50,067 nucleotides of DNA from Aquimarina agarilytica ZC1 (lineage in GTDB: Bacteria > Bacteroidota > Bacteroidia > Flavobacteriales > Flavobacteriaceae): contig NZ_JH621272.1 in NCBI RefSeq assembly GCF_000255455.1, positions 5,085-55,151 of the forward strand. The letters run 5' to 3'. The notes beneath the pieces were generated by a model that searched no databases, was not told the origin of the DNA, and saw nothing but the letters and a program-made list of their open reading frames with translations. Positions 37,169 to 47,446 of this stretch are shown here, one piece after another (positions within the stretch are counted from its first letter, which is position 1; every line of letters begins with the position of its first letter). A program made the position numbers and the translations under genes.

Positions 37169-38941
37169 ATGAATTTTAGTTGTCTTTTCAAAAAAGCCCT
37201 TTTACCATTTTTAATTTTAGTTTTGTTTACTCAGTGTACTGATGACGAATCTGAAACATCTTTAAAAGAAACAGGATCCATAGAATTTTATACTTTCTTC
37301 AAAAACATAGAAACAATAATCCCCATACCTGATCAATCGGTATTATTAACACCTACAGATCTAAAATTAAAAACAAACGAAGAGGGAATTGCTCTATTTG
37401 ATAATATTCCAATAGGTAAATACACTTTAAATCTATTAGATTTAAATAATGAGATATTTAAAACCATAGAGGTTTTAGTAAAAAAAGACGAAAAAAGTAG
37501 TGTAACATATGACAGTGCGCCTAAAGAGAACCCTATTTCTCCAATAGCTAATACGCTTGAACGGTTAAAAAAAAATTACAAATTCGCTTACTCCACATTT
37601 GAAGAAATTTATAACACACATTACCTTCCTATATTAAACGATGTAGGCTCAGATATTATACACTATGGTTTTCTACAAAATAGCCAATCCGATATTGATA
37701 ATTACAAAATGACTTCAAAAAATACCACTATTGAAGATATTTGGGATTTACATTATAAATCATTATGGACTACTCAACATTACATTGAATTAGCTAATAA
37801 AGTTGAAACTACTGAAACAGATGAAAAAAATAATATTCTTGGTGAATTACATGCTTTAAGGGCCATTGCTCATTTTAACTTGGTCAAGCTATATGGCAAT
37901 CCAATACTTATAACTAATAATATTACAACAATAGATGAACTTGAGAAGCCTAAAACCAATAGCAGCACTAGTGACGTTTACGAATTAATTATTGAAGATT
38001 TAATATTTGCACAAAAAAACATAGCACCAAGTACTCGCAAGCCTAATCTAAGTATTGATGCCGCAACCGCTATACTGGGTAAAGTATATTTACAGAGTGC
38101 TGGATTCCCTTTAAACAAATCGGAAAACTATCAACTTGCGTTAAATGAATTAAACAAACTAAAAGGTAAATATAATTTAGAAAAAAATTATGCCGATGTA
38201 TTTGCCCCTACCAATGAACAATCTAATACAGAAACTATTTTTTCTATAAGTTATGATAAATCAACCGGTACTACGGAAAGCTTTTTTGGCAATAAATTCA
38301 TAGGACCGAAAGGCTTAGTTGATATAAATATTACTTTTACTGAACCTTCATTTATTAGTTCATTTTTAAACATAGAAGTCTCAATAGATTCCGAAATTAC
38401 TACTCCAATAACAATAAAGGATTCCCGTTTTGCACAAAATATTGCTACGTATACCTACTCAAATGGTATAAAAGAATCCAGTTTTATTAGAGATTGGAGA
38501 CCTAATAAATATTTACCTCAAACTTTAGCAGAAAACGGTAATTTAGCCAAAGGGGTTGATTTTCCTTACTTAAGGTATGCCGATGTTCTATTAATGATTG
38601 CCGAAGCTGAAAATGCAATTAATGGTCCTACTCAAATTGCAAAAGATGCAATTAATGAAGTTCGAACCCGAGCTTATGGAGATTCAAGTAATAATATTAG
38701 TAATACTATAACTAAAGATGAATTTCTTTTAGAAGTTATTGAAGAGCGTAGAAAAGAATTATGCTATGAAGGTCATCGAAGAGACGACCTTATTAGGACT
38801 AATCTTTTAGCTTCTGTTATTGAAAAAGTAAACCTACAAAAAACAGAAAAAAGAGACTTTGATACTCATGAATCAATATGGCCAATACCCGAAAAAGAAA
38901 TTTTATTGAATCCAACTCTTATACAAAATCCAAATTATTAA
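37169..38941 (+). CDS. SusD/RagB-like lipoprotein with extra N-terminal domain
   Basis: 590 residues. Lipoprotein signal with Cys23 (LVLFTQC) followed by TDDESE, a Bacteroidetes surface-export signal. Residues about 30-115 look like a carboxypeptidase-regulatory-type beta-sandwich (EEGIALFDNIPIGKYTLNLLD), which is unusual ahead of a SusD fold. From about 140 on comes the TPR-rich SusD domain (LHALRAIAHFNLVKLYG, LRYADVLLMIAEAENA, CYEGHRRDDLIR near the end). SusD proteins bind glycans for a SusC transporter, but no susC is adjacent. A strong 19-bp hairpin follows. Confidence 0.85.
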   Translation: MNFSCLFKKALLPFLILVLFTQCTDDESETSLKETGSIEFYTFFKNIETIIPIPDQSVLLTPTDLKLKTNEEGIALFDNIPIGKYTLNLLDLNNEIFKTIEVLVKKDEKSSVTYDSAPKENPISPIANTLERLKKNYKFAYSTFEEIYNTHYLPILNDVGSDIIHYGFLQNSQSDIDNYKMTSKNTTIEDIWDLHYKSLWTTQHYIELANKVETTETDEKNNILGELHALRAIAHFNLVKLYGNPILITNNITTIDELEKPKTNSSTSDVYELIIEDLIFAQKNIAPSTRKPNLSIDAATAILGKVYLQSAGFPLNKSENYQLALNELNKLKGKYNLEKNYADVFAPTNEQSNTETIFSISYDKSTGTTESFFGNKFIGPKGLVDINITFTEPSFISSFLNIEVSIDSEITTPITIKDSRFAQNIATYTYSNGIKESSFIRDWRPNKYLPQTLAENGNLAKGVDFPYLRYADVLLMIAEAENAINGPTQIAKDAINEVRTRAYGDSSNNISNTITKDEFLLEVIEERRKELCYEGHRRDDLIRTNLLASVIEKVNLQKTEKRDFDTHESIWPIPEKEILLNPTLIQNPNY

Positions 38942-38962
38942 TTGATTCGTTAATTATATAAT

Positions 38963-39008
38963 AATCAACATACCTTTTAAGATACATTCCTTAAAAGGTA
39001 TGTTGATT
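38963..39008 (+). terminator. Long perfect hairpin after the SusD-like gene
   Basis: 19-bp perfect stem (38963-38981 with 38990-39008) and an 8-nt loop, about 20 nt after the stop. There is no T-run, so it may be a terminator of the kind that lacks a U-tract or an mRNA-stabilising end. Confidence 0.65.
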
Positions 39009-39150
39009 AAATAGCCATGTGGTATCCCAACCTTAGCACTTCCATTTCTTAATACACAAAACAAGAAACTAACTTATTCACTACTAACAAACTTAACATT
39101 TAGATAACACTAAAATCCTTAATTTACAAGCAACTAAAATCTAAATAATT

Positions 39151-40329
39151 ATGAAAAAACCTATTTTAATTACTTGCCTGAGTCTTTTTGCACTTTTGGC
39201 TAGTTGCTCAAAAAACGATGATGGAAATACTCCAAATGCTGTTAACAATAATTCACAGGAGGAAAACAGTATTAGTCTTCAGAATTTAGACGAAGGCATT
39301 TCTATTTCAAGAGCAAAAAAAATCACAGAAAGTTTACCTACTCCTACAGGAAATATTAATTTTAATGTTGAAAACACCCAATCTGCTACTTTAAATAATG
39401 GATTTTCTTTTGAAATAAATGTCCCTGATAATTATGCCGGAGCTTACATTCAATTCCAAACCGCAGATGGAAATGAGAAATCTTCAAGCTACTTTGATAT
39501 TCCTAAAGAATCTTTTGGGTCTGGCTTTAAACAATTAAATAATTCTAATAAGGGATTAAAAATAGTTACTCAAAAATCTACGAACAACAACAGCACCGAA
39601 GAAATTGATGTTGTTTTTAACGAAACCATACCTCCTGGTAAATTTTGTTACACCATTTGCATTTATGACGCCGATAATAATATTAGCCAACTTCAAGAAG
39701 TCTGTGTTGAAGTTGAAGCTTGGGGAGGCAGTAATGAACTAGTTGGAAAGTGGAATTTAGAAAAAATAGTTTATGAAAATGAAACTGGAGAAACTAAAAA
39801 AACAGTCTTACTAGGAGAAGAGGATTGTGATATAAATTCTAGCAACTCTAACATTACTTGTGACAATGGTGAAACTATTACTATTAACAACCAATATTGT
39901 GATATAACAAGTAAATTAGAATTTACTATTAACAGTGATGGAACTGCATCTTTCCTAAATGATGGAATTGAAAAAAGCCTAGATTACAAATCATCTAAAG
40001 AGCAATGTAACGAAGTTTTTAAAACTGACAATTTCACTTATAAAGGCAAAGGAAACTGGGCTTATGATGAAGAAGAAAAGAATTTTATATTAGTAACCTT
40101 TGAAGACGAAAATTTCATAAATGGTGAGTTAGAAGAACAAACAAATGATGATGATGAAGGTCCTGAAACTGATGAATTAAACGTAGTAAGTGTCTCTGGA
40201 AATGAATTGATCTTTGTTCTTGAAGAAACCACTAGTAATTCTACTATCACAATTGATGAAAATGGGAATCAACAAGAAGTTTCAAATGAAAATACAACTG
40301 AGATCATCAAATATCATTTTAAAAAGTAA
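39151..40329 (+). CDS. Lipoprotein with C-terminal lipocalin-like domain
   Basis: 392 residues. Lipobox LLASC with Cys19, followed by SKNDDGN, so probably surface-exposed. The middle (about 60-185) is a beta-sandwich region. From about 197, ELVGKWNLEKIVYENETGE starts a lipocalin-like domain with several Cys pairs (CDINSSNSNITCDNGE). Charged low-complexity stretches rich in Asp/Glu/Asn follow. Function unknown. It is separated from the SusD-like gene by 209 nt containing the hairpin, so co-transcription is unlikely. Confidence 0.7.
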   Translation: MKKPILITCLSLFALLASCSKNDDGNTPNAVNNNSQEENSISLQNLDEGISISRAKKITESLPTPTGNINFNVENTQSATLNNGFSFEINVPDNYAGAYIQFQTADGNEKSSSYFDIPKESFGSGFKQLNNSNKGLKIVTQKSTNNNSTEEIDVVFNETIPPGKFCYTICIYDADNNISQLQEVCVEVEAWGGSNELVGKWNLEKIVYENETGETKKTVLLGEEDCDINSSNSNITCDNGETITINNQYCDITSKLEFTINSDGTASFLNDGIEKSLDYKSSKEQCNEVFKTDNFTYKGKGNWAYDEEEKNFILVTFEDENFINGELEEQTNDDDEGPETDELNVVSVSGNELIFVLEETTSNSTITIDENGNQQEVSNENTTEIIKYHFKK

Positions 40330-40366
40330 AAATTAGTTTAATTTTTATCTCAGTACAGTAACAATC

Positions 40367-40405
40367 AAAACACCTTTAACGACTGAAAAGCATTAAAGGT
40401 GTTTT
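40367..40405 (+). terminator. Terminator after the lipocalin-like lipoprotein gene
   Basis: AAAACACCTTTAA/TTAAAGGTGTTTT stem with a 13-nt loop and a T-rich tail on the plus strand, 38 nt after the stop. The converging gene's stop is 22 nt further on. Confidence 0.8.
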
Positions 40406-40426
40406 TTGTTTAGCTAGTGTAAAAGC

Positions 40427-41506
40427 TTATATGGATAATAATGTACTTTTTGACCAACAACCTCCTTGTCGCACTCTTAACGAAATACTCCCTGAAGCTC
40501 GCTGTGGTCGACTTGGCGTGTTTCCAAAATCTGGAACTACTAAAATAGAATTCTCTTTTGATCGAACTACTTTTCTCTGATCAAGTCCTTGTCCATTTGG
40601 ACCTGCGGTAAAAGTACCTATATTACCACTTCCCGAAAAAGTCCATTCGTACTCATCAGCCACTGCAGTAGTTTGCACACTTACAAAAACCATAAATCCA
40701 CCATTTCTATCTTCTTTAGTTAACTTAGGTGTGGCTATGGATCCAGAACATCCATTACCAATAACCGTAAACGAGCATTTAGAGGTGTTTCCTGCTGCAT
40801 CTTTTGCTGTAATTGTTATTACTTGATTCCCACTTCTAACACTACTTCTTGCGGCAGGTGATTGACTTAATGTTAGCCTTTCTGTACAGTTATCTGTAGC
40901 ACTAAAAGAGCTTCTGTAGTCTGGCAATGCTGATCCCGACGATAACACACGAGCACCGCTGATACCGCATTTGATTTCTGGTGCTACCGTATCACTACTA
41001 CATGGGTCATTTGTTGTTCCATTGTTATACCTCAAAGGTTTCCATGGAACTAGTTCTCCTTTAATGGCATCAAATCTTTTTGCAAAAGACACTTTGCCTG
41101 GAGTTTTTATAGGTAATGCAATAATTTGACCTGCACACCCATTAGTTGTAGCTGGATTAAGATACGCATAATCTGTATCTACAAAAATCACATCGTAAAC
41201 ACACAAGGTTCGCCCGCTTGCATTTTTATTAGCCACGCTACTTGTCCCATCATCAAGATACAAATACTCCACCGAGTTGTTTAAAACTGACAACCATTCC
41301 CCGCCAGTAAAAGCAGCCACTCTAGCCGAACTTTTTGATGTTTTTCCTATAAAATTAAAGAACACCTCTTGCTGACTTTCAACTTTAGGAACCTCTATAT
41401 CTTCATCTTCTTTGGTACAGGCTACAACTAGTGTAAGCCCCATCACTAAAAGAAAAGATTTTAAAAAGCCCCTTTTTAAAAACATAAATTTTGTGTGTGT
41501 TTTCAT
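40427..41506 (-). CDS. HYR-domain lipoprotein
   Basis: 359 residues. Lipobox LVVAC with Cys30, then TKEDED. Residues about 175-255 form a HYR (immunoglobulin-like) domain: DTVAPEIKC, SATDNCTERLTLSQSP, ITITAKDAAGNTSKCSF. A C-terminal beta-rich segment contains EYEWTFSGSGNIGTF. HYR domains usually serve adhesion or surface display. The 281-nt region to the divergent DPP-IV gene is AT-rich, and I find no convincing promoter match there. Confidence 0.8.
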   Translation of the reverse strand: MKTHTKFMFLKRGFLKSFLLVMGLTLVVACTKEDEDIEVPKVESQQEVFFNFIGKTSKSSARVAAFTGGEWLSVLNNSVEYLYLDDGTSSVANKNASGRTLCVYDVIFVDTDYAYLNPATTNGCAGQIIALPIKTPGKVSFAKRFDAIKGELVPWKPLRYNNGTTNDPCSSDTVAPEIKCGISGARVLSSGSALPDYRSSFSATDNCTERLTLSQSPAARSSVRSGNQVITITAKDAAGNTSKCSFTVIGNGCSGSIATPKLTKEDRNGGFMVFVSVQTTAVADEYEWTFSGSGNIGTFTAGPNGQGLDQRKVVRSKENSILVVPDFGNTPSRPQRASGSISLRVRQGGCWSKSTLLSI

Positions 41507-41787
41507 AATAAATAATCTTAATTAAAATGTTAAAAATTAATAATCAGCAATTTAGCAACACATCTCTTTTTTAAAACCCCCATTTTCCGTGAAATAAATT
41601 TCTAAAATTACCCCTGAAAAAAGCTATAAAATCTAACATTCATTTAATTAGCTTCTATTATTCTCCCGAAATTAAGCTTAAAAAAAATTACTATTTCTAA
41701 ATAGAATTAATTCCTAATGGATAAGTTATTATTTATTAATTGGCTAAAAAATCCTTTTTAATTACTTTAGAAGTATAATTTAAGCTT

Positions 41788-43953
41788 ATGTTAAAACTCC
41801 GCCTTTTTGTACTTATACTATCTAGTATTTTTTTTAATGCGCATTCTCAAAAACAGCTTACGCTAGAAGCTATATGGGGTGGTAAGTTTAGAGCTGAGTA
41901 CTTAGAAGAAATACATCATTTAAAAAACGGAAAAGAATATAGCACCTTAACTTTTGATCGTGCCAACAACGAAACAAAAATAGAAGCTTATAATTACCTA
42001 AATCCAACGCAACATCATACGCTTCTTTCTTCCGAAACGCTTGAAATTTCTGATTTTGACAGCTATGAATTTAGCCCCAATGAAACTAAAGTACTTCTTG
42101 GCACCAAAATTAAAAGACGCTACCGCTATTCTAGTTCGGGGATATTTTATGTTTATGACTTTCAAGCTAAAACATTAAAAGCCATTTCGGATAACGCTAT
42201 TATTTCACCTGTTTTTTCGCCAGACGGAAATAAAATAGCTTATGTTTTTAATAATAACCTATTCATTAAACACCTAGCCTCTGGCAAGCTTATTCAGGTG
42301 ACCACAGATGGTAAAAAAAACACTATTATTAATGGTTTGTCCGATTGGGTGTACGAAGAGGAATTCGAATTAGTCACTGCATTTGCTTGGAATAGTACTA
42401 GTGACCAACTTGCTTATTTTAAATTCGACGAATCTAAGGTACCACAATATAGCATGATGCTTTACAAAAATGATAACTATCCCGAAACTGAAACTTTTAA
42501 ATACCCCAAAGCAGGTGAAACCAATAGTCAACTAAGCGCGCATGTTTACAATAGTATTACCACTAAAACAGCAAAAATTGATCTTTCTAATTTTGAATCC
42601 TATTACCTCCCAAGATTACAATGGACGAATGATCCGACTCAACTATGTATCCAAACGTTGAATAGGCATCAAAATAAATTTTCAATACTTAGTGTAAACA
42701 CAAAAAACAAAAAAGTAAAAACCCTTTATACAGAAACAGATAAGGCTTATGTGGATATTACTAACAACTTAACTTTTTTAAAAGACAATAGCTTTCTACT
42801 AACTAGTGAAAAGGAAAGTTACAATCATATATTTCATTACAATAACAAAGGAAAACTTATTCAACAAGTTACCAATGGAAATTGGGATGTGACTCATTTT
42901 TATGGCATAGATCGTACTGAAAAAAGGATTTTCTATCAAAGCACCGAAAACAATAACATTGAACGCCAAATATTTTCTGTAAATAAAAAAGGAACTAATA
43001 AAAAACAGCTTACCAGTTCCAACGGTGTACATAATGCCGATTTTAGTGCTGATTATTCGTTGTTTATTGATACTTTTTCCAATACTACTACGCCTTATCA
43101 ATTTTCGGTTGTAAATACTACTGACTCAAAAAAAAGTATTTCTCTAAAGAACAACAAAAAACTAAGCACCACTGTTACTGACTATCATTTTACCAAAAAG
43201 GAATTTAACACTATCTCCCTTAATGGAGAAGACTTAAATTCATGGATACTCAAACCCAAAGATTTTGATGCTTCTAAAAAGTATCCTGTATTACTATTTC
43301 AATATTCGGGTCCGGGTTCGCAAATGGTTAAAAACTCATGGAATAGTTACAATGATCTATGGCACCACCTACTTACTCAAAAAGGATATATTGTAGCTTG
43401 TATTGACGGAAGAGGTACTGGCTTTAAAGGTGGTAAATTTAAAAAATCTACCCAATTACAATTAGGAAAACTAGAAGCCCAAGACCAAATTGATTTTGCC
43501 AAACACTTAGCTAAACAGCCTTATGTTGATGCTTCCAGAATTGGTATTTGGGGATGGAGTTTTGGTGGTTTTACAGCACTAAATGCGATTCTTAAAGGGA
43601 ATACTATTTTTAAAACTGCCATTTCGGTAGCTCCTGTAACGCATTGGAAATATTATGATACCATTTACACCGAACGTTTTTTAACAACGCCACAAGAAAA
43701 CAGTTCTGGCTACAATGATAATTCCCCACTAAGCCATGCCGACAAATTAAAAGGTAATTTGCTACTTGTTCATGGATCTGCAGATGATAATGTGCATTTA
43801 CAAAACACCTTGCAAATGGCTAGTGAATTAACTAAAGCTAATAAGGCATTTGATATGGCAATTTATCCCGATAAAAATCATGGGATTTATGGAGGAAATA
43901 CACGTTTACATTTATATACTAAAATGACTAATTTTCTATTAGAGCATTTGTAA
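41788..43953 (+). CDS. Dipeptidyl peptidase IV (S9B family)
   Basis: 721 residues with a signal peptide (LFVLILSSIFFNAHS), so exported, probably periplasmic or outer-membrane bound. An eight-bladed propeller domain (about 50-460) holds the Glu motif DWVYEEEFE that binds the substrate N terminus. The alpha/beta-hydrolase domain has Ser591 (GWSFGGF), Asp666 (HGSADDNVH) and His698 (DKNHGIY), the catalytic triad. It removes N-terminal dipeptides ending in Pro or Ala. Bidirectional terminator downstream. Confidence 0.93.
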   Translation: MLKLRLFVLILSSIFFNAHSQKQLTLEAIWGGKFRAEYLEEIHHLKNGKEYSTLTFDRANNETKIEAYNYLNPTQHHTLLSSETLEISDFDSYEFSPNETKVLLGTKIKRRYRYSSSGIFYVYDFQAKTLKAISDNAIISPVFSPDGNKIAYVFNNNLFIKHLASGKLIQVTTDGKKNTIINGLSDWVYEEEFELVTAFAWNSTSDQLAYFKFDESKVPQYSMMLYKNDNYPETETFKYPKAGETNSQLSAHVYNSITTKTAKIDLSNFESYYLPRLQWTNDPTQLCIQTLNRHQNKFSILSVNTKNKKVKTLYTETDKAYVDITNNLTFLKDNSFLLTSEKESYNHIFHYNNKGKLIQQVTNGNWDVTHFYGIDRTEKRIFYQSTENNNIERQIFSVNKKGTNKKQLTSSNGVHNADFSADYSLFIDTFSNTTTPYQFSVVNTTDSKKSISLKNNKKLSTTVTDYHFTKKEFNTISLNGEDLNSWILKPKDFDASKKYPVLLFQYSGPGSQMVKNSWNSYNDLWHHLLTQKGYIVACIDGRGTGFKGGKFKKSTQLQLGKLEAQDQIDFAKHLAKQPYVDASRIGIWGWSFGGFTALNAILKGNTIFKTAISVAPVTHWKYYDTIYTERFLTTPQENSSGYNDNSPLSHADKLKGNLLLVHGSADDNVHLQNTLQMASELTKANKAFDMAIYPDKNHGIYGGNTRLHLYTKMTNFLLEHL

Positions 43954-43964
43954 TATTTACAAAC

Positions 43965-44000
43965 AAAAAAGCGATCTAATTAATTCTAGATCGCTTTTTT
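43965..44000. terminator. Bidirectional terminator between DPP-IV and GH86 genes
   Basis: AAAAAAGCGATCT pairs with AGATCGCTTTTTT (13 bp, 43965-43977 with 43988-44000), with A- and T-runs on both sides. Serves the convergent genes on either side. Confidence 0.85.
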
Positions 44001-44025
44001 TACTTTTATTAATTGTTTATAGTTT

Positions 44026-47000
44026 CTATTCTTTTACAAAAACTTCACTTTTAAACATTTTACTATTATTTAAGTCATAAACACATATAATATAACTCCC
44101 TTGACTTAAGTTACTCACATTAATCGGGGTATTTTCATAAGCATCAATTTGCGTTACAACTTTCCCATAAAAATCAACTATTTTAATTTCTTTACCCAAA
44201 TGATTTCCTAAAAGGAATAAATTATCTGTAACTGGGTTAGGATAAACAACTAAAGCATTAGTAGCATCCTCTCCTTCTATTATACTTTTATTCCCAGTTG
44301 TTCCTGTTGTGTACGTAAGTTTTAACTTTGGTCCATTTGCTAAAGTATTTTCTTTGGATGCAAAAGAAACATCATTACCAGAATTTTGTCTTAGAATAAA
44401 AGTAACATAATCCTTTTTATTAATCCCCGATAATTTGATATTCACTTTTTTACCTATACCAAAATTCCCTTTAACACTCCCTACTTTTTTTATGTTATTA
44501 GGCACATTAGTATTGCTAAGGTCATTTTCCATCCAGCCTTTATCTGTTCCTTGATACACATCGATTACGCCGTTACCTGTATCACCATGAACTGTAAGTT
44601 CAAGATTTCCATTTTTAATGTTCCCTTTAACTTTTCTTAAATCAAACTTTAAATAAGTAATACGTCGATTCGATTCAGTTCTTAGGGATGCTGTATTGTA
44701 TCGTGTACCTCCTTGTAAATAAGCATCGTGAATTGGAGCTAAATTTACCGTTTTTGAAACGTTTGAAAGTTCTCCTACTTTCTTTAAAATAATTTTATCT
44801 AAATTCCATTGCCATAAATTTGTTCCCGAAGCCAACACTTTTATTTCATGATTCCCTTTAGTCAAGTTAATGTTAGCTTTGGATTTCAACGTTACAAACT
44901 TGCTCCAAGACCCATTATTTTTAACATTATCGGTAGTTACTAAACGATTATTTAAAAATAATTTTATTTGGGCATTATTCGATGGTGATGCTATCACATA
45001 AGTAATTTCATAAACACCCGCATCTGCTACCGAAAGCCTATACGTTGCAGCATCACCAGCGTTTACGTAATTAATTCCATTTTTTGTCTTATTCACTCCA
45101 AAACCAGCACCTCCTGTTGGAGTATCATTGTATGTACCTGTTGTTTTTGCAAAGTTTTCCGCCTCAATAATTAAATTATTTTTGGACACAGCAGGTGTAG
45201 GTACTTTAGCAACTGGCGAAGCATTACTAGGGGCTGCTACTTTTCCTTTTTTTGTAGATCTTTGCCCTATCAATACCACCGAACTAATATTTCCTCCTCC
45301 ATCGGGAAATGAAACTTTTATGGTATTCTTATTTTTAGTTAACAATGCACTTTTAAACGGTATTTCGACCATACCAAACCAACGATCTCTTTCTTTTTGA
45401 TCATCTCCTTTCCAATCCTGAGGTGTTTCAATAAGTGTTCCATTGATGACTACTTTCGGTTTTTTAGAAGCTTTATTTTCTCTTCCAAAACTAACTCTTA
45501 ATTTAGAAATTCCTTTCCCATTATCGGTCAATATATTATCAAAACGATAGGTATATTCCTCATTAGCCTTAATTGTCCTTAAAACATTAGATTTATTTTT
45601 ATTTCTGGTAGGATAATATACATTTTCACGTGTAGTATACTTACTATTAGGCGCTTTATTTAAATTTAATACCAAAAGCGTAGTTCCATCCTTTCGTACC
45701 GAAATTTTATTAGGTAAACTATTAGCTTTAGTGATATTTAATTTTGGAATACCATTGTTATCTGTAAAAAAAGATCGAGTGGTTACAGAAGATACATTAG
45801 TATTTTGTAAAAAATCTAATTGAATACTTCTGTTAGCTCCATCCATATTATGAATCGCTACATAAGCCTTTGATTTATCCACAAAAACTTGAGCTAAAAT
45901 ATCTGGATCATTGGTTTCTGCAATTACCCTATGCCCTGTAACATCTTTCCATAATTCATAAAACTTTCGAAGATGCGTATACGTGTAATTTCCATTTTTT
46001 AGTCTTGGTAACAACGCCCAAGGATAAGGGTGATTATTAGGATTATTATTTACATCATAAAACCAATTTGATTTGGATACTATAAAAGGTACTGCTTTTA
46101 ACAATCTATCTGGTTTTTCGAATAATTGCATTAACATGGCGTTAATGGATTGTATAATTTCACCATCTCTAGATTCCGTATACGGAGAAACCACACCTTG
46201 ACTATTTCGTATCCAAGGCCTTTCTGTTCTACCAAATTCAGATATTAAATGTGGTTTTACTTCACCAAATTTATCTTGACTATAGGCTTCAATTAAATCA
46301 AGTATAGCTTCCATATTACTCCCTTGCCTACGTTGATCACTCCCTACAATATTGGCGCCATCATAAATATGAGTTGCGTAAAAATCCATGCTATTATTTG
46401 TAATATCCATAAATTTTTTCTGATTCACATTCCAGTGCCTGAACATGGGATTACCTGCTTCCATTTGCGGAAAAGCTGAAGAATACCCACCAACTAATGT
46501 TTCTGGTAACACCTTATGCAAATGATCGGCCATTGCTTTGTGAAGTTCTGACATTTGGGCAACTACCTGACTGGTGTTTTTTCCAAAATCTCTTGCATGA
46601 ACAAAAGGTTCATTCATGATTTCGTAATACTTTGGAATCACGCCGTTAAAAGCTGACTTTATATAATTTTCAGCAAACTTTGCCGCTTTTTTATAATCTC
46701 CATTAGGTAGAAATATCTCTTTTGGAGCATCAACTAAAATTACGTCTGAAGTTTTTCTTTTATTGAACTCGGCAATTCCTACCCTATTCATCCAAGCATT
46801 TCGAATACTTTGCCCTCCTGTTTTTCCTACGGAAGCATTAGGATAGCTCGAAACTTTTCCATTTTTACGTATTGTTTTTCTCCCTGGACCGCTTGCTGCC
46901 CTTGCTCTACCTACATCGAGGTTGTCTAAAATTTCTTTACTAATGTTATTAGAGTTAAATTCATTACTGAAATAAGACTCATGCATATTAAAATAGCGTG

Positions 47001-47142
47001 TCCTATCTAAGTTCGAAATATTCCCGATAAATCGTTTATTCTCTAAATCAATAGTTACTTTTTTGGGATTTTGAGCTTTCAGGCCGGTTGTTACAGCCAA
47101 GGAAACAAAAAATGTGTTGAAAATAATTTGTTTGTACTTCAT
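44026..47142 (-). CDS. GH86 beta-agarase/beta-porphyranase-like enzyme with CBM6 and T9SS domain
   Basis: 1038 residues, secreted. Signal peptide at 1-23. GH86-like catalytic barrel to about 480 with predicted acid/base Glu178 (MNEPFVH) and nucleophile Glu302 (ISEFGRTE); then a beta-rich part. A CBM6 domain spans about 655-785 (IIEAENFAKTTGTYND ... NLDKIILKK), followed by a DNRLRE/CBM96-like domain (about 795-945) and a C-terminal T9SS sorting domain (VYPNPVTDNLFLLG to the end). It would cut agar or porphyran of red algae. No susC/susD or sulfatase accompanies it, so the full utilisation locus is elsewhere. Confidence 0.88.
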   Translation of the reverse strand: MKYKQIIFNTFFVSLAVTTGLKAQNPKKVTIDLENKRFIGNISNLDRTRYFNMHESYFSNEFNSNNISKEILDNLDVGRARAASGPGRKTIRKNGKVSSYPNASVGKTGGQSIRNAWMNRVGIAEFNKRKTSDVILVDAPKEIFLPNGDYKKAAKFAENYIKSAFNGVIPKYYEIMNEPFVHARDFGKNTSQVVAQMSELHKAMADHLHKVLPETLVGGYSSAFPQMEAGNPMFRHWNVNQKKFMDITNNSMDFYATHIYDGANIVGSDQRRQGSNMEAILDLIEAYSQDKFGEVKPHLISEFGRTERPWIRNSQGVVSPYTESRDGEIIQSINAMLMQLFEKPDRLLKAVPFIVSKSNWFYDVNNNPNNHPYPWALLPRLKNGNYTYTHLRKFYELWKDVTGHRVIAETNDPDILAQVFVDKSKAYVAIHNMDGANRSIQLDFLQNTNVSSVTTRSFFTDNNGIPKLNITKANSLPNKISVRKDGTTLLVLNLNKAPNSKYTTRENVYYPTRNKNKSNVLRTIKANEEYTYRFDNILTDNGKGISKLRVSFGRENKASKKPKVVINGTLIETPQDWKGDDQKERDRWFGMVEIPFKSALLTKNKNTIKVSFPDGGGNISSVVLIGQRSTKKGKVAAPSNASPVAKVPTPAVSKNNLIIEAENFAKTTGTYNDTPTGGAGFGVNKTKNGINYVNAGDAATYRLSVADAGVYEITYVIASPSNNAQIKLFLNNRLVTTDNVKNNGSWSKFVTLKSKANINLTKGNHEIKVLASGTNLWQWNLDKIILKKVGELSNVSKTVNLAPIHDAYLQGGTRYNTASLRTESNRRITYLKFDLRKVKGNIKNGNLELTVHGDTGNGVIDVYQGTDKGWMENDLSNTNVPNNIKKVGSVKGNFGIGKKVNIKLSGINKKDYVTFILRQNSGNDVSFASKENTLANGPKLKLTYTTGTTGNKSIIEGEDATNALVVYPNPVTDNLFLLGNHLGKEIKIVDFYGKVVTQIDAYENTPINVSNLSQGSYIICVYDLNNSKMFKSEVFVKE

Positions 47143-47177
47143 TTATTATGTGGTTTGTTCGGTTTTGTTAATGCGAA

Positions 47178-47185
47178 CAAAACTA
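47178..47185 (-). promoter_or_regulatory. Promoter -7 box of the GH86 gene
   Basis: TAGTTTTG on the minus strand (TAnnTTTG), about 36 nt before the start codon, giving a leader of about 30 nt. Confidence 0.6.
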
Positions 47186-47190
47186 ATTAC

Positions 47191-47208
47191 AAAACACAGC
47201 TGTGTTTT
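47191..47208. promoter_or_regulatory. 18-bp palindrome upstream of the GH86 -7 box (operator candidate)
   Basis: AAAACACAGCTGTGTTTT, a perfect palindrome, starts 5 bp upstream of the -7 box, covering the spacer/-33 region. A dimeric regulator bound here could block or recruit polymerase. It could also be a hairpin, but its orientation does not suit a terminator for any neighbour. Confidence 0.45.
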
Positions 47209-47367
47209 TTTCCATGCTGCTTTTCGATTAATGGCATTAAAAAGAAGCTTACAGGTACTAAAATAGGCTTTTGGTAAGATCAAAATAGGCAAAAGTCTAA
47301 ATAACAGCCTTGATTTGATTCATACGATTGTGCAGAAAGTCCAATAGTGGAACTAATAAAAATTATG

Positions 47368-47446
47368 CTGACTAGTTCGAGTATTTTATCGTAGCCATAG
47401 CGGTGAGAAAATGTATCGAGAACTCGTCTATCGGAATCGGAAAACA
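47368..47446. repeat. Direct repeat copy 1 (~79 bp)
   Basis: CTGACTAGTTCGAGTATTTT... through TATCGGAATCGGAAAACA; nearly identical to 48261-48338. It contains a weak inverted repeat (AGTTCGAG with CGAGAACT). It resembles intergenic repeats I recall from other Flavobacteriia. The rest of 47209-47518 holds nothing I can support as a gene. Confidence 0.75.

Noticed and set aside
47191..47208. Palindrome as a terminator
   Set aside because: No gene ends upstream of it on the strand with the T-run; operator reading is preferred.
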